32,903 nucleotides of DNA from Bacteroidales bacterium. GTDB taxonomy: Bacteria > Bacteroidota > Bacteroidia > Bacteroidales > B18-G4. Where the stretch lies: NCBI GenBank assembly GCA_018401355.1, contig JAGYLD010000022.1, forward strand, positions 1-32,903. Direction: 5' to 3'. This document shows positions 17,177-24,800 of this stretch, piece by piece. How positions within the stretch are numbered: position 1 is the first letter of the stretch; each line of letters starts with the position of its first letter. The translations under genes were made by a program, and so were the position numbers. Below the pieces are notes generated by a model that had not been told where the DNA came from, searched no databases, and saw nothing but the letters and a program-made list of their open reading frames with translations.

Positions 17177-18639
17177 TTCCTGTGTTTAATTTCATGAGCA
17201 ACGATTCTGGCAGAGGAAAGGCACATTGGTATTCCACCACCAGGGTGTACGGACCCGCCAACAAAATACAGGTTGCTGTACCGGCTTCTGTGATTGGGAT
17301 GTCTGTTAAAAGCAGCAAACCTGCTATTGCTGTTTATGCCATATAATGAACCTTTATATGAACCTGTTTTATTGTAAATTTCTGGTGGATGAAGGACTTT
17401 TTCTGTAGTGATATGGTTTTCGATATCGGTTTTAAGCATCCGGTTGATTTTACCAATGATATTTTCCCGTGAGGCTTTAACCAGGGCATTCCAGTCCTGA
17501 CCTGTATCAGGAGGTACATTGATCATGGTGAACCAGTTCTCATATCCTGCAGGGGCATCTCCCTTTACCAGTTTTGAACTGATGAAAATATATACAGTTG
17601 GATCAGAAAAGACATTTTGTTTGTTAAATATTGCATCAAATTCGCTTTTATAGTTATTTGAGAACAATATATTGTGAAGGCTGAGTTCCGGAAAAGCTTT
17701 GTTTATGCCCCAGTAGAAAACCAGGGCTGAAGATGAAAGGTTTTTTGTTTTTGGTTTTAATTCTTTTCCCGGAAGAAGATTTCCATAGATTGTATTGACA
17801 TCAATGTCACTCACAATAAAGTCAAAGGGAAAGGTTTTTCCTCCGGATTTTAATCCCTGGGCTTTTTTACCTTTAAGCACGATTGCATCTACATTTGAAT
17901 TAAAGTTAAATTTTACATTCAGCTCACCGGCAAGTTGATGCAGGCCGGTAATGATGCTGTACATGCCATTCTTTGGGAAATATGCTCCTTCATTATGTTC
18001 CAAATGGGAGATCATATTGAGTGTTGCGGGAACACTGTAGGGGTTTGAACCCACGTAGGTGGCATAACGATCAAATAGTTGCTGGGTCCTGGGATCTCTA
18101 AATGCCTTTTTGTTTTTATTGTGCATGGAAGTTAAAGCATCTATTGAACCAAATTTCAAAAAAGCTTTTAAGTAATCTCTATTGTAAAGGTTGGATGTTT
18201 TGTGTAATGCTCTTAAAATAAATATGTTAGAAGTAAGATTGTAGATTTTTTCAGCTTTATCGAGGTGTTTCAGAATGCTTTCCCGGCTATCATTGGTTTT
18301 TAATTCTATTTCTTCAGCAAAAAGATCAATATCCTGATAAGCGTTGATGATAGAACCATCTTCATAATGATATTTGCACAATATCTCCAGTTTATCATAT
18401 TCGAGATAATTGGCAGGATTTTTACCGGCCAGGATAAAAAGTTCGGTAACAAAATGAGGCATGGTAAAAAGGGAAGGGCCCATATCAAATCGATATCCTT
18501 TGCTTTTGTATTCGGCGAGTTTCCCGCCGGGATATGAATTTTTCTCAAAAACAGTTACAGAGTGACCCATCAAAGCAAGTCTGATGGCAGTTGCAATTCC
18601 GCCAATACCGGAGCCAATGATCCCTGTTTTTATTCCCAT
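17173..18639 (-). CDS. Carotenoid desaturase of the CrtI/CrtD family
   Basis: A 488-residue FAD-dependent amine-oxidase-fold enzyme. The dinucleotide-binding motif GSGIGGIATAIRLALMG is near the start, followed by FEKNSYPGGKLAEY and FDMGPSLFTMP, which are hallmarks of bacterial carotenoid desaturases. The C-terminal FAD-contact block NLYFVGGSVHPGGGIPMCL is also intact. Length matches the family. It is first in the operon, directly before cruF. That position favours a CrtD-type 1-hydroxycarotenoid 3,4-desaturase, but phytoene desaturase (CrtI) cannot be excluded without a phylogeny. No phytoene synthase is present in the window, so early pathway steps are encoded elsewhere. A perfect palindrome lies 5 nt before its ATG. 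Confidence 0.85.
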   Translation of the reverse strand: MGIKTGIIGSGIGGIATAIRLALMGHSVTVFEKNSYPGGKLAEYKSKGYRFDMGPSLFTMPHFVTELFILAGKNPANYLEYDKLEILCKYHYEDGSIINAYQDIDLFAEEIELKTNDSRESILKHLDKAEKIYNLTSNIFILRALHKTSNLYNRDYLKAFLKFGSIDALTSMHNKNKKAFRDPRTQQLFDRYATYVGSNPYSVPATLNMISHLEHNEGAYFPKNGMYSIITGLHQLAGELNVKFNFNSNVDAIVLKGKKAQGLKSGGKTFPFDFIVSDIDVNTIYGNLLPGKELKPKTKNLSSSALVFYWGINKAFPELSLHNILFSNNYKSEFDAIFNKQNVFSDPTVYIFISSKLVKGDAPAGYENWFTMINVPPDTGQDWNALVKASRENIIGKINRMLKTDIENHITTEKVLHPPEIYNKTGSYKGSLYGINSNSRFAAFNRHPNHRSRYSNLYFVGGSVHPGGGIPMCLSSARIVAHEIKHRK

Positions 18640-18644
18640 TATTA

Positions 18645-18661
18645 TTAGATATGCTATCTAA
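18645..18661. promoter_or_regulatory. 17-bp palindrome at the carotenoid operon start (operator candidate)
   Basis: TTAGATA TGC TATCTAA is a perfect inverted repeat with 7-nt arms, 5 nt upstream of the desaturase ATG on the minus strand. A protein bound here would block transcription or early elongation. Alternatively the RNA could form a weak hairpin at the start codon. No regulator gene is adjacent. Confidence 0.45.
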
Positions 18662-18703
18662 ACAGATAAGAATACAATTAGTTTCTTGAAAAGTTACATT
18701 AGT

Positions 18704-18721
18704 TAATGAAGATATTCATTA
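18704..18721. repeat. Short inverted repeat after the coiled-coil lipoprotein gene
   Basis: TAATGAA (18704-18710) and TTCATTA (18715-18721) form perfect 7-nt arms around GATA, immediately after the stop of the minus-strand lipoprotein gene. It is AT-rich and lacks a T tract, so it is a weak terminator at best. It could equally be a binding site in front of the carotenoid operon. Confidence 0.35.
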
Positions 18722-18722
18722 T

Positions 18723-19139
18723 TTAGTGGCTGCAACGGTATATAGCCTGATCGAGTGCTTTATGAAAATAATGCATTCTAACATCAGAATTAAGGTACTG
18801 ATTAATTTCTGCTTCAATTTCTTTCAACCTTGCTTCCAGTTGAATGATCTTTTCTTTGATGGCAGCAGCTTGCTGATCTGATGTTGGAGGAGAACTTTGC
18901 AGTTTGTTTATCTTACATACAAAATCTGCTTTCTGATTGGCAAAATCATCGAGCACCTGTATTTCAGCCACTGAAAGCCCTCTTGACTGTCTGTTTTTAA
19001 ACTGTTGTTCAGTAGTTTCTTTTTCTTTCATTGGCGCTGTCCGGGGTATGGGTTCTTCCTGGACAACTTCCTGGGTTTGTTTGCAGGAATTCAAGGCAAA
19101 CAAAGAAAAGACAGTAAAGACCAATATTAATTTTTTCAT
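18723..19139 (-). CDS. Small lipoprotein with coiled-coil region
   Basis: The 138-residue product has a lipoprotein signal with lipobox LNSC (Cys19). The mature part begins with an acidic/proline linker, then a region with regular heptad-like charge from about residue 88 to 118 (AAIKEKIIQLEARLKEIEAE), consistent with a coiled coil. Cys residues at 78 (DFVCKIN) and 136 (YRCSH) could pair. It starts 22 nt after the minus-strand REC-Hpt gene and is probably co-transcribed with it, so a link with the phosphorelay (for example an envelope sensor or structural partner) is possible but unproven. No family recognised. Confidence 0.75.
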   Translation of the reverse strand: MKKLILVFTVFSLFALNSCKQTQEVVQEEPIPRTAPMKEKETTEQQFKNRQSRGLSVAEIQVLDDFANQKADFVCKINKLQSSPPTSDQQAAAIKEKIIQLEARLKEIEAEINQYLNSDVRMHYFHKALDQAIYRCSH

Positions 19140-19161
19140 ATGAACTTATTTTACTTTCTGA

Positions 19162-19953
19162 TTAATCTCCTATTTCTTTTCTTAATTGCTGGTAAACATC
19201 ATTAAGCATTTCTTTCATATCCAATAATTTATTTTTTGCTTCTTCCAGGCGAATACCAGCTTTTAAATATCCTTCAATTTCCAATAGTTCTTCATATGCC
19301 TGATGCATACCCATATAAGGAAAAGAGGATTTTATTTTATGAAGGATTTTCAGGGTTTCCGGTAAATTATCATGAATGGTTATACTGATCTTATTAAACC
19401 CATCTTGTGTGTTGATTATAAATGTTTCCACAGTTTGTTTTACCAGACGTTCCTTATTATTGTACAGTTCACGAATTTCTGTAAGATCAAAAATAATGGA
19501 TTTCTCGGTGTTTTTTACATTAGTTGGGTTAATTTCAAGGCAATCATTTATTCCTAATACTTTACAGATGGTATGCTTTAGTTCTTCCAGGGAGAAGGGT
19601 TTTGCGATATATTCATCCATCCCGGCTTCTAAAGCCTGATCTCTGTTATAAATCAGGCCGTAAGCGGTAATAGCAATTATGGGAACATTATTTTTAGGTG
19701 CAGGAAAGTTTGACCTGATATTTTTAACAGCTTCAAAGCCATCCATTACCGGCATATTGATATCCATTAGAATCAGGTCAATATCATTTTCCTTGAGTTT
19801 TTGCAGTGCTTCTTTTCCATTATTAGACATTATTAAGTCAAATCCGAGCTCCTTCGATTGTGCTTTAATGATTAACTGGTTGAATTCATTGTCTTCTGCA
19901 GCAAGCACTTTAAGATTTTTCAGTGGTCTTGGATTTCCGGTTTTACCTTTCAT
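19162..19953 (-). CDS. Response regulator receiver fused to an Hpt domain
   Basis: A 263-residue cytoplasmic protein. The receiver domain spans about residues 13-130, with acidic pocket Glu20-Asp21, phosphoacceptor Asp64 (LMDINMPVMDG), Thr96 and Lys118 (AKPF). A second domain at about 160-260 is helical and includes HKIKSSFPYMG, where His205 fits the histidine phosphotransfer (Hpt) site. A REC-Hpt protein can receive phosphate from a kinase and relay it to another regulator. No histidine kinase is next to it, so the donor is encoded elsewhere. It is divergent from a second REC-Hpt gene, across a 360-bp control region, and is followed by a lipoprotein gene. Confidence 0.87.
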   Translation of the reverse strand: MKGKTGNPRPLKNLKVLAAEDNEFNQLIIKAQSKELGFDLIMSNNGKEALQKLKENDIDLILMDINMPVMDGFEAVKNIRSNFPAPKNNVPIIAITAYGLIYNRDQALEAGMDEYIAKPFSLEELKHTICKVLGINDCLEINPTNVKNTEKSIIFDLTEIRELYNNKERLVKQTVETFIINTQDGFNKISITIHDNLPETLKILHKIKSSFPYMGMHQAYEELLEIEGYLKAGIRLEEAKNKLLDMKEMLNDVYQQLRKEIGD

Positions 19954-20082
19954 CGATGCTGATTAACTAAATGAGGTTTATGAGTACTTTGCAAAATAAT
20001 CAACCTGATGTACAGGTCGCCATGACTCATGGTATAGTAAATTGATAAAAATCGAAATATATGAATTTATTTTATTAGCAGG

Positions 20083-20100
20083 CTTATTTCAGGAAATAAG
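20083..20100. repeat. Perfect 18-bp inverted repeat, possible operator
   Basis: CTTATTTC and GAAATAAG are exact reverse complements separated by AG. The site is about 130 bp from the leftward start and 213 bp from the rightward start. Dyad symmetry in a divergent promoter region suggests a dimeric regulator site. No T tract follows. Confidence 0.4.
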
Positions 20101-20286
20101 AATTAACATTTGAATATTAATAAGTTCATTTTGCCATAGAAGTACTGTAAGTTTTAACAATATGGATTTTTAAGAAGCAACTTTGCAAGGACCTATTTGT
20201 TTTTGTCGGGACCGGTGTCTGCACTGTCAACAATGTAATGTTCATATCTTATTGATTCATTAGTGAATAACACATATCAAATCAGT

Positions 20287-20294
20287 TATATTTG
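20287..20294 (+). promoter_or_regulatory. Candidate -7 element for the exopolysaccharide operon
   Basis: TATATTTG is a perfect TAnnTTTG, 19 nt before the ATG at 20314. No TTG at the usual -33 spacing was found, so an activator may be needed. Confidence 0.4.
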
Positions 20295-20313
20295 AAAATA
20301 ATCTGGACAAACT

Positions 20314-21090
20314 ATGGATCTACCCAAGGAAGGTTTGCAAATACTTGCTGCTGACGATGATGAGTTCATGCAACTTATCCTTAAAAATACACTGGATGAA
20401 TCCGGCTATTCATTTAAGGTTGTTGGAGATGGTCTGGATTTCATGGATGAGTTTATATTGAAGGACTACGATATCGTTTTACTGGATATTAATATGCCGG
20501 GTTTGGATGGTTGGGATATCATTAGTCAAATCCGTAAAATATTTCCGGAGCCTAAAAAGAATACACCTGTTATTGCACTGACCGGCCATAAGGGAGATGA
20601 CCTTATGGAAAAGTTAAAGGAATACCGGTTTAATTATTATATCTCCAAGCCATTCCGCAGGAACGACCTGGATGAAGCGATCAAAGTATGTCTTGACGGG
20701 TCCGATGGGTTTATTGCTGTTAGCAGAAAAAATATTGAAAAGACTGAAAAACTAATAGATACTTCTCAACTGGAAGAATATGCAGAAGGAGATTTAGATT
20801 TCTTCAGGAGTTTAATTGAAACGTTTCTGTCTACTGCTCCCAGATCAGTGATGGAAATGCGGAGTAAGATCCTTGGCCAGGAGTGGAGGGCTGTAGCTGA
20901 AGAAGCACATAAATTCTCTCCCCAGCTAAGTTTTCTGGGTGCACCAAAAATTGTAGCTGTTGTGGAGGAAATTGAACACAACGCCATTGATGATCCTGAT
21001 GGTGCCAAAATGATGCAGTTGCTTGAAAAACTGGATTCAATGGTGGCAGAAGCTAAGAAACTATTGATTGATCTACTTAACAGGTCCTGA
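20314..21090 (+). CDS. Response regulator receiver fused to an Hpt-like domain
   Basis: The 258-residue protein parallels the divergent neighbour. Its receiver covers about residues 8-128, with Asp14-Asp15 in the acidic pocket, phosphoacceptor Asp58 (LLDINMPGLDG), Thr90 and Lys112 (SKPF). The C-terminal domain (about 148-255) is helical, and EEAHKFSPQLSFLGA places His199 at the Hpt phosphorylation site. The residues after this His differ from the usual HxLKG pattern, since Lys is at +1 and Ser at +3, so phosphotransfer should be tested rather than assumed. It is first in an operon: the next response regulator starts 4 nt after its stop. It probably receives or passes phosphate within this pathway. 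Confidence 0.85.
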   Translation: MDLPKEGLQILAADDDEFMQLILKNTLDESGYSFKVVGDGLDFMDEFILKDYDIVLLDINMPGLDGWDIISQIRKIFPEPKKNTPVIALTGHKGDDLMEKLKEYRFNYYISKPFRRNDLDEAIKVCLDGSDGFIAVSRKNIEKTEKLIDTSQLEEYAEGDLDFFRSLIETFLSTAPRSVMEMRSKILGQEWRAVAEEAHKFSPQLSFLGAPKIVAVVEEIEHNAIDDPDGAKMMQLLEKLDSMVAEAKKLLIDLLNRS

Positions 21091-21094
21091 TCCT

Positions 21095-21454
21095 ATGAAA
21101 GTACTTATTTGTGAAGATGATGAGATGATCCTGAAAATGGTCGAGTTTAAAATGACCAGAGAGGGATACAACGTGACAGTAGCCAGGAATGGAAAGGAAG
21201 CCGCCGCCATTGTTCAGGATAGTGAATTTGATCTGATTATTACAGATGTGTTAATGCCGTATATGACGGGTTTGGAGCTTATAAACCTGATCCGCGAAAA
21301 GCTTAAAAAAACAACACCCATCATTGTGTTGAGTAAGATAGGACTAGAAGATACTGTGCTAAAAGCTTTTAAAATGGGTGCTGATGATTATGTTGTTAAA
21401 CCATTTAGTCCCAGCGAGTTATCTATTCGGGCTAAAAGGCTTTTAAATAAATGA
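21095..21454 (+). CDS. Single-domain response regulator
   Basis: I set the start at the ATG at 21095 (MKVLICEDDEMILK), 4 nt after the REC-Hpt stop. The open frame reaches back to 21068 but would overlap that gene. The 119-residue product is only a receiver: Glu7-Asp8-Asp9 pocket, phosphoacceptor Asp51 (ITDVLMPYMTG), Ser80 and Lys102 (VKPF). With no output domain it should act by protein contact, like CheY or Spo0F. The stop overlaps the ATG of the YaiO gene (ATGA at 21451-21454), so translation is coupled. The context suggests allosteric control of the polysaccharide machinery rather than of transcription. Confidence 0.88.
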   Translation: MKVLICEDDEMILKMVEFKMTREGYNVTVARNGKEAAAIVQDSEFDLIITDVLMPYMTGLELINLIREKLKKTTPIIVLSKIGLEDTVLKAFKMGADDYVVKPFSPSELSIRAKRLLNK

Positions 21455-22761
21455 TTATGAAGTGTCTTAACCGTCATATAAGAAATTGTTTAATCAGAGG
21501 CCTGCTTATCACTTTTATTTTGGGAATTTCTGCAGTTGTTTCCGGGCAGGAATTGACGATTGATTCATCATACAGTCAGGCAAGGGAATGGGCATCCGCA
21601 GGGAAATATGAAAATACAAGGAAAATTTGTAACTATATCCTCGACTCTATTCCCGAACATTACGATGCCAAAGTATTGCTTGCACTAACTTATTCCTGGG
21701 AAAATAACTACGATACTGCCCGGACAATGCTGCAGGAAATTATCGACAATGAACCAGGTTATTGGGATGCATTGAATGGCCTGACAGATATTGGCATGTG
21801 GACCCATAAATATGACACAGCCCTGTATTTCAGTGACCAGGGTTTGAAATACCATCCCAAAGACATGACATTCCTGGTAAAAAAGGCCAGGATTTTAATT
21901 GATCTGGAACGGTATGACCAGGCTGAAAGGGTTATCCTGGAGATCCTGGAAGAAGAGCCCAGCAATGCTGAAGCCCTGAATTTGATGGAAAAGCTCGACA
22001 AGGTCAGGATAAAAAACAAGATCATGCTGGAATATGATTTTGAGTTTTATGAGGAACCATGGAGCAGAAGATGGCACCTTTTTGCTGTAAGTTATGAAAG
22101 AAAAACAAGAATTGGTAGCATTATAGGCAGGGTATATGCAGGGGATATGGTGCGGACCGGGGAGGATCCTCTGTTTGGTGATGGTGCAGTGTTTCAATAT
22201 GAACTGGAAGCTTATCCCCAGTTTTCCAAAAATAATTATGCTTTTGTTAACTACAGTTATTCGCCGGATTCCTTGTTTCCAGAACATAGGGTCGGATTGG
22301 AGTTTTATCAGAAGCTTCCCTGGGCAATGGAGGTTTCGGTTGGGGGCAGATACTTGAAATTTGTCAGCAGCAGTAACAAAATTGATGAAGTATATATAAT
22401 TACGGGTTCAATATCAAAGTATTACAGGCAATATTGGTTTTCATTCAGACCGTATATCTCACCCCAGAAGAATGGGGTGGATCAGTCGTATAATTTGATG
22501 ATCAGAAGATACCTAAAAACGGCTGATAATTTTGTTTTTGTGGAACTTGCCACAGGAAATTCACCCGATGACCCTACAAGGTATTTCGGGAACTTTGAAG
22601 AATACAGGCTTAACAAATATACTGTAAGGTCTGGATTCCAATGGTTGTTCCTTCCCAGATGGGTTTGGTATCTTGAGGTAGGTTATTCTTACGAGGAGTT
22701 TCTCGACAAGGAATACCGCAATGCAATGCGGACAGGTGTAAAAATTGGATATTATTTTTAG
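21451..22761 (+). CDS. YaiO-type outer-membrane barrel with N-terminal TPR repeats
   Basis: A 436-residue protein with a signal peptide (LIRGLLITFILGISAVVSG), then TPR-like repeats at about 40-180 (YSQAREWASAGKYENTRKIC, DTALYFSDQGLKYHPKDMTF, YDQAERVILEILEEEPSNAE). From about 190 it is a beta barrel rich in Tyr and Arg strands that ends GVKIGYYF, with the terminal Phe expected of BAM substrates. This is the YaiO layout. TPR plus barrel is also the plan of PgaA/AlgK-AlgE export ports for secreted polysaccharides, so a role as outer-membrane exit port is inferred. It is translationally coupled to the response regulator upstream and followed by the SPOR/HEAT protein after 37 nt. Confidence 0.85.
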   Translation: MIMKCLNRHIRNCLIRGLLITFILGISAVVSGQELTIDSSYSQAREWASAGKYENTRKICNYILDSIPEHYDAKVLLALTYSWENNYDTARTMLQEIIDNEPGYWDALNGLTDIGMWTHKYDTALYFSDQGLKYHPKDMTFLVKKARILIDLERYDQAERVILEILEEEPSNAEALNLMEKLDKVRIKNKIMLEYDFEFYEEPWSRRWHLFAVSYERKTRIGSIIGRVYAGDMVRTGEDPLFGDGAVFQYELEAYPQFSKNNYAFVNYSYSPDSLFPEHRVGLEFYQKLPWAMEVSVGGRYLKFVSSSNKIDEVYIITGSISKYYRQYWFSFRPYISPQKNGVDQSYNLMIRRYLKTADNFVFVELATGNSPDDPTRYFGNFEEYRLNKYTVRSGFQWLFLPRWVWYLEVGYSYEEFLDKEYRNAMRTGVKIGYYF

Positions 22762-22798
22762 AAAGGTATAACGTCACAGGAAATGTCAAAACGTTGAT

Positions 22799-24799
22799 AT
22801 GCGATCAGGATTGTTAAAAAAAATGAAATTGGTAACCCGGTTTCTTAACCTGAAACTTACCGTGGCAGGCATGTTATTGCTGGTGCCGGTCTGGGCTTCC
22901 AATGTTCCTGATTCTCTTTCATACAGGGTGCAGATAGGGGCAAGGTATGGTGTCCCTTTATCACCTGAAGCATTCTCGGAAATGATCCGCGAAGAATTTA
23001 AAATCATGGAAGGTCAGCATATGGGGTGGTATAAGTACACTGTTGGCCACGCTTCATCATTTGATTCAGCATTAAGGCTAACACAATATATTACTGACCG
23101 ATATAATATCAACGGGCCTTTTGTTGCCAAATATATTTTTGGTTATCGTATTCCAATAGCAGAGGTTTTTTATAAAGTACAAATTGCGGCGTCTTATAAA
23201 AAACCACTGAGTATTTATGCCTTAAAGCGAAAATATGATCTGGAATGGCCTCTTGCGGAAGAGTATTACGATCCATATTACAAATACCTGACAGGCAGCT
23301 TCCTCGAGTTTGATTCTGCAGTTTCTTTCATCAGGGATTTGAAAGATTTTCATGGAATCATCGGGGCTTTTGTGGTTCCTTATTATTTGAATAAAAGAGT
23401 TGTTGAACCTGATTCTTTTACTTACTTTGTGAGCAACGAAGGATATCTGAATCGTTTACCTGACAAACCCAGGGAGATTTCCACAAGTGCTATAGAGGAA
23501 AGTAGAGAAACAGCTATTGAAGAAGATACAGCAATAACACCGGTTGAAACCCGGGAAAGTATTATTGAAACTGAAGAACCTAAGGAGGAAAAGATAAGGG
23601 AAGATGAGCCAGAGCAAAAATCTATTGAACAAGAACCCGTAAAACCCGTCAGGAAAGATGTTGTCAGGGAAAGCATCAGATCATGGGTGAACATAAACCT
23701 GTCGCCTGGTGTGGCTGTCTGGATAAGCCATATAATTGACCTGAGTTATAAGAGCCTGCTGATCCTGGTATTTTCTATTGTGGTAGTCTTTCTGCTGCTA
23801 AACCTGGTTGTTGTATTCTTCTTTATTATTTTTAATAAGATCAGGAGAGAGTATATGGCCAGACGAATAAAGAGATTGCAGGCTGAATACCAGGAACTTC
23901 TTACCGATTACCTTTTTGATGAAGAAAATGAAGCTGTAGTTTATTTTAAATTGAGTAATGTCAGGAATTACTTTAAAATACAGATACTCATTGATGAATT
24001 TCTCAGGATGTATTTTAATGTTTCCGGTGAAGCGGATAAGAAATTGCATGATCTGTTCATCAGGTTAAATCTCCATAAGGATTCCATGCGGCGATTAAAG
24101 AAATTTGACTGGACGAAGAAGGCAAAGGCATTCAGGGAAATTACCATGATGAACATCCAGGAAGCCGGACCTTATATCGAACAATACATCAATGCCAAGA
24201 ATGATACCTTAAGGTCAGAAGCCCAGATTGCCATGGTGAGGTTGAATGAAGATGATCCCTTTTCTTTCCTTGATAAGCTGGAAGAAGACTTTACCCATTG
24301 GGAACAGTTAAATGTACATGCGATTGTCAGGGCGTATAACATCACCATACCTGATTTTTCCCGTTGGTTTGGGTCTGAAAATGATACAGTGGTGATATTT
24401 GCTGTCAAAATGACTACCATTTATCAGCAAACCGATAGTTTTATGGAATTGCTTGATCTTACCAGACACGAAAGTGAAAAAGTCAGAAATGAAGTTATTG
24501 TTGCCATTGGAAAAATGCAGATGAAGGAAGGTATCCCTAAGCTGCTTTCCATATATTCAGCGGAAACATACAATAATAAGCTCCAGATATTAAAAGCACT
24601 GCAAAGTATTCCGGATGAATCGGAGATTGGATTCCTTGTTGATAAGGCAAAGGAGGAAGATTTCGATATTCAGTTGAATGCTTTGAAAGTTTTAAATAAC
24701 ATCGGTTTTAAAGGCCAGCAGATCATTGAAGAGCTTTCAAAAGGCCAGAATATTACGTTTAAGGAAAAAGTGAAACATGTAAAAGATAAGAGAATATAG
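22799..24799 (+). CDS. Membrane protein with periplasmic SPOR-like repeats and cytoplasmic HEAT repeats
   Basis: A 666-residue protein of unusual build. A signal or anchor segment covers about 15-33. Two related modules follow at 41-117 and 124-200, sharing YRVQIGA/YKVQIAA, YKYTVGHASSFDSA/YKYLTGSFLEFDSA and GPFVAKY/GAFVVPY. These look like SPOR-type domains, which bind glycans such as denuded peptidoglycan. Next is an acidic Glu/Pro linker (about 215-290), a strong membrane helix (about 317-347, ILVFSIVVVFLLLNLVVVFF), a basic cytoplasmic stretch, and alpha-helical HEAT-like repeats to the end (SEKVRNEVIVAIGKMQ, DIQLNALKVLNNIGF). It can therefore connect the periplasm to a cytoplasmic scaffold. 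One base separates its stop from the glycosyltransferase ATG, so the two likely work as a pair. Confidence 0.8.
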   Translation: MRSGLLKKMKLVTRFLNLKLTVAGMLLLVPVWASNVPDSLSYRVQIGARYGVPLSPEAFSEMIREEFKIMEGQHMGWYKYTVGHASSFDSALRLTQYITDRYNINGPFVAKYIFGYRIPIAEVFYKVQIAASYKKPLSIYALKRKYDLEWPLAEEYYDPYYKYLTGSFLEFDSAVSFIRDLKDFHGIIGAFVVPYYLNKRVVEPDSFTYFVSNEGYLNRLPDKPREISTSAIEESRETAIEEDTAITPVETRESIIETEEPKEEKIREDEPEQKSIEQEPVKPVRKDVVRESIRSWVNINLSPGVAVWISHIIDLSYKSLLILVFSIVVVFLLLNLVVVFFFIIFNKIRREYMARRIKRLQAEYQELLTDYLFDEENEAVVYFKLSNVRNYFKIQILIDEFLRMYFNVSGEADKKLHDLFIRLNLHKDSMRRLKKFDWTKKAKAFREITMMNIQEAGPYIEQYINAKNDTLRSEAQIAMVRLNEDDPFSFLDKLEEDFTHWEQLNVHAIVRAYNITIPDFSRWFGSENDTVVIFAVKMTTIYQQTDSFMELLDLTRHESEKVRNEVIVAIGKMQMKEGIPKLLSIYSAETYNNKLQILKALQSIPDESEIGFLVDKAKEEDFDIQLNALKVLNNIGFKGQQIIEELSKGQNITFKEKVKHVKDKRI

Positions 24800-24800
24800 G

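Larger units (their letters stand above)
19954..20313. promoter_or_regulatory. Divergent control region between two REC-Hpt genes
   Basis: This 360-bp AT-rich stretch holds no open frame of note. It must contain promoters for both directions. Visible sites are a perfect 18-bp inverted repeat, CTTATTTC AG GAAATAAG (20083-20100), an 11-bp CATGACTCATG palindrome (20021-20031) and a TATATTTG -7 element for the rightward operon (20287-20294). The length suggests long leaders or several binding sites. Confidence 0.5.
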
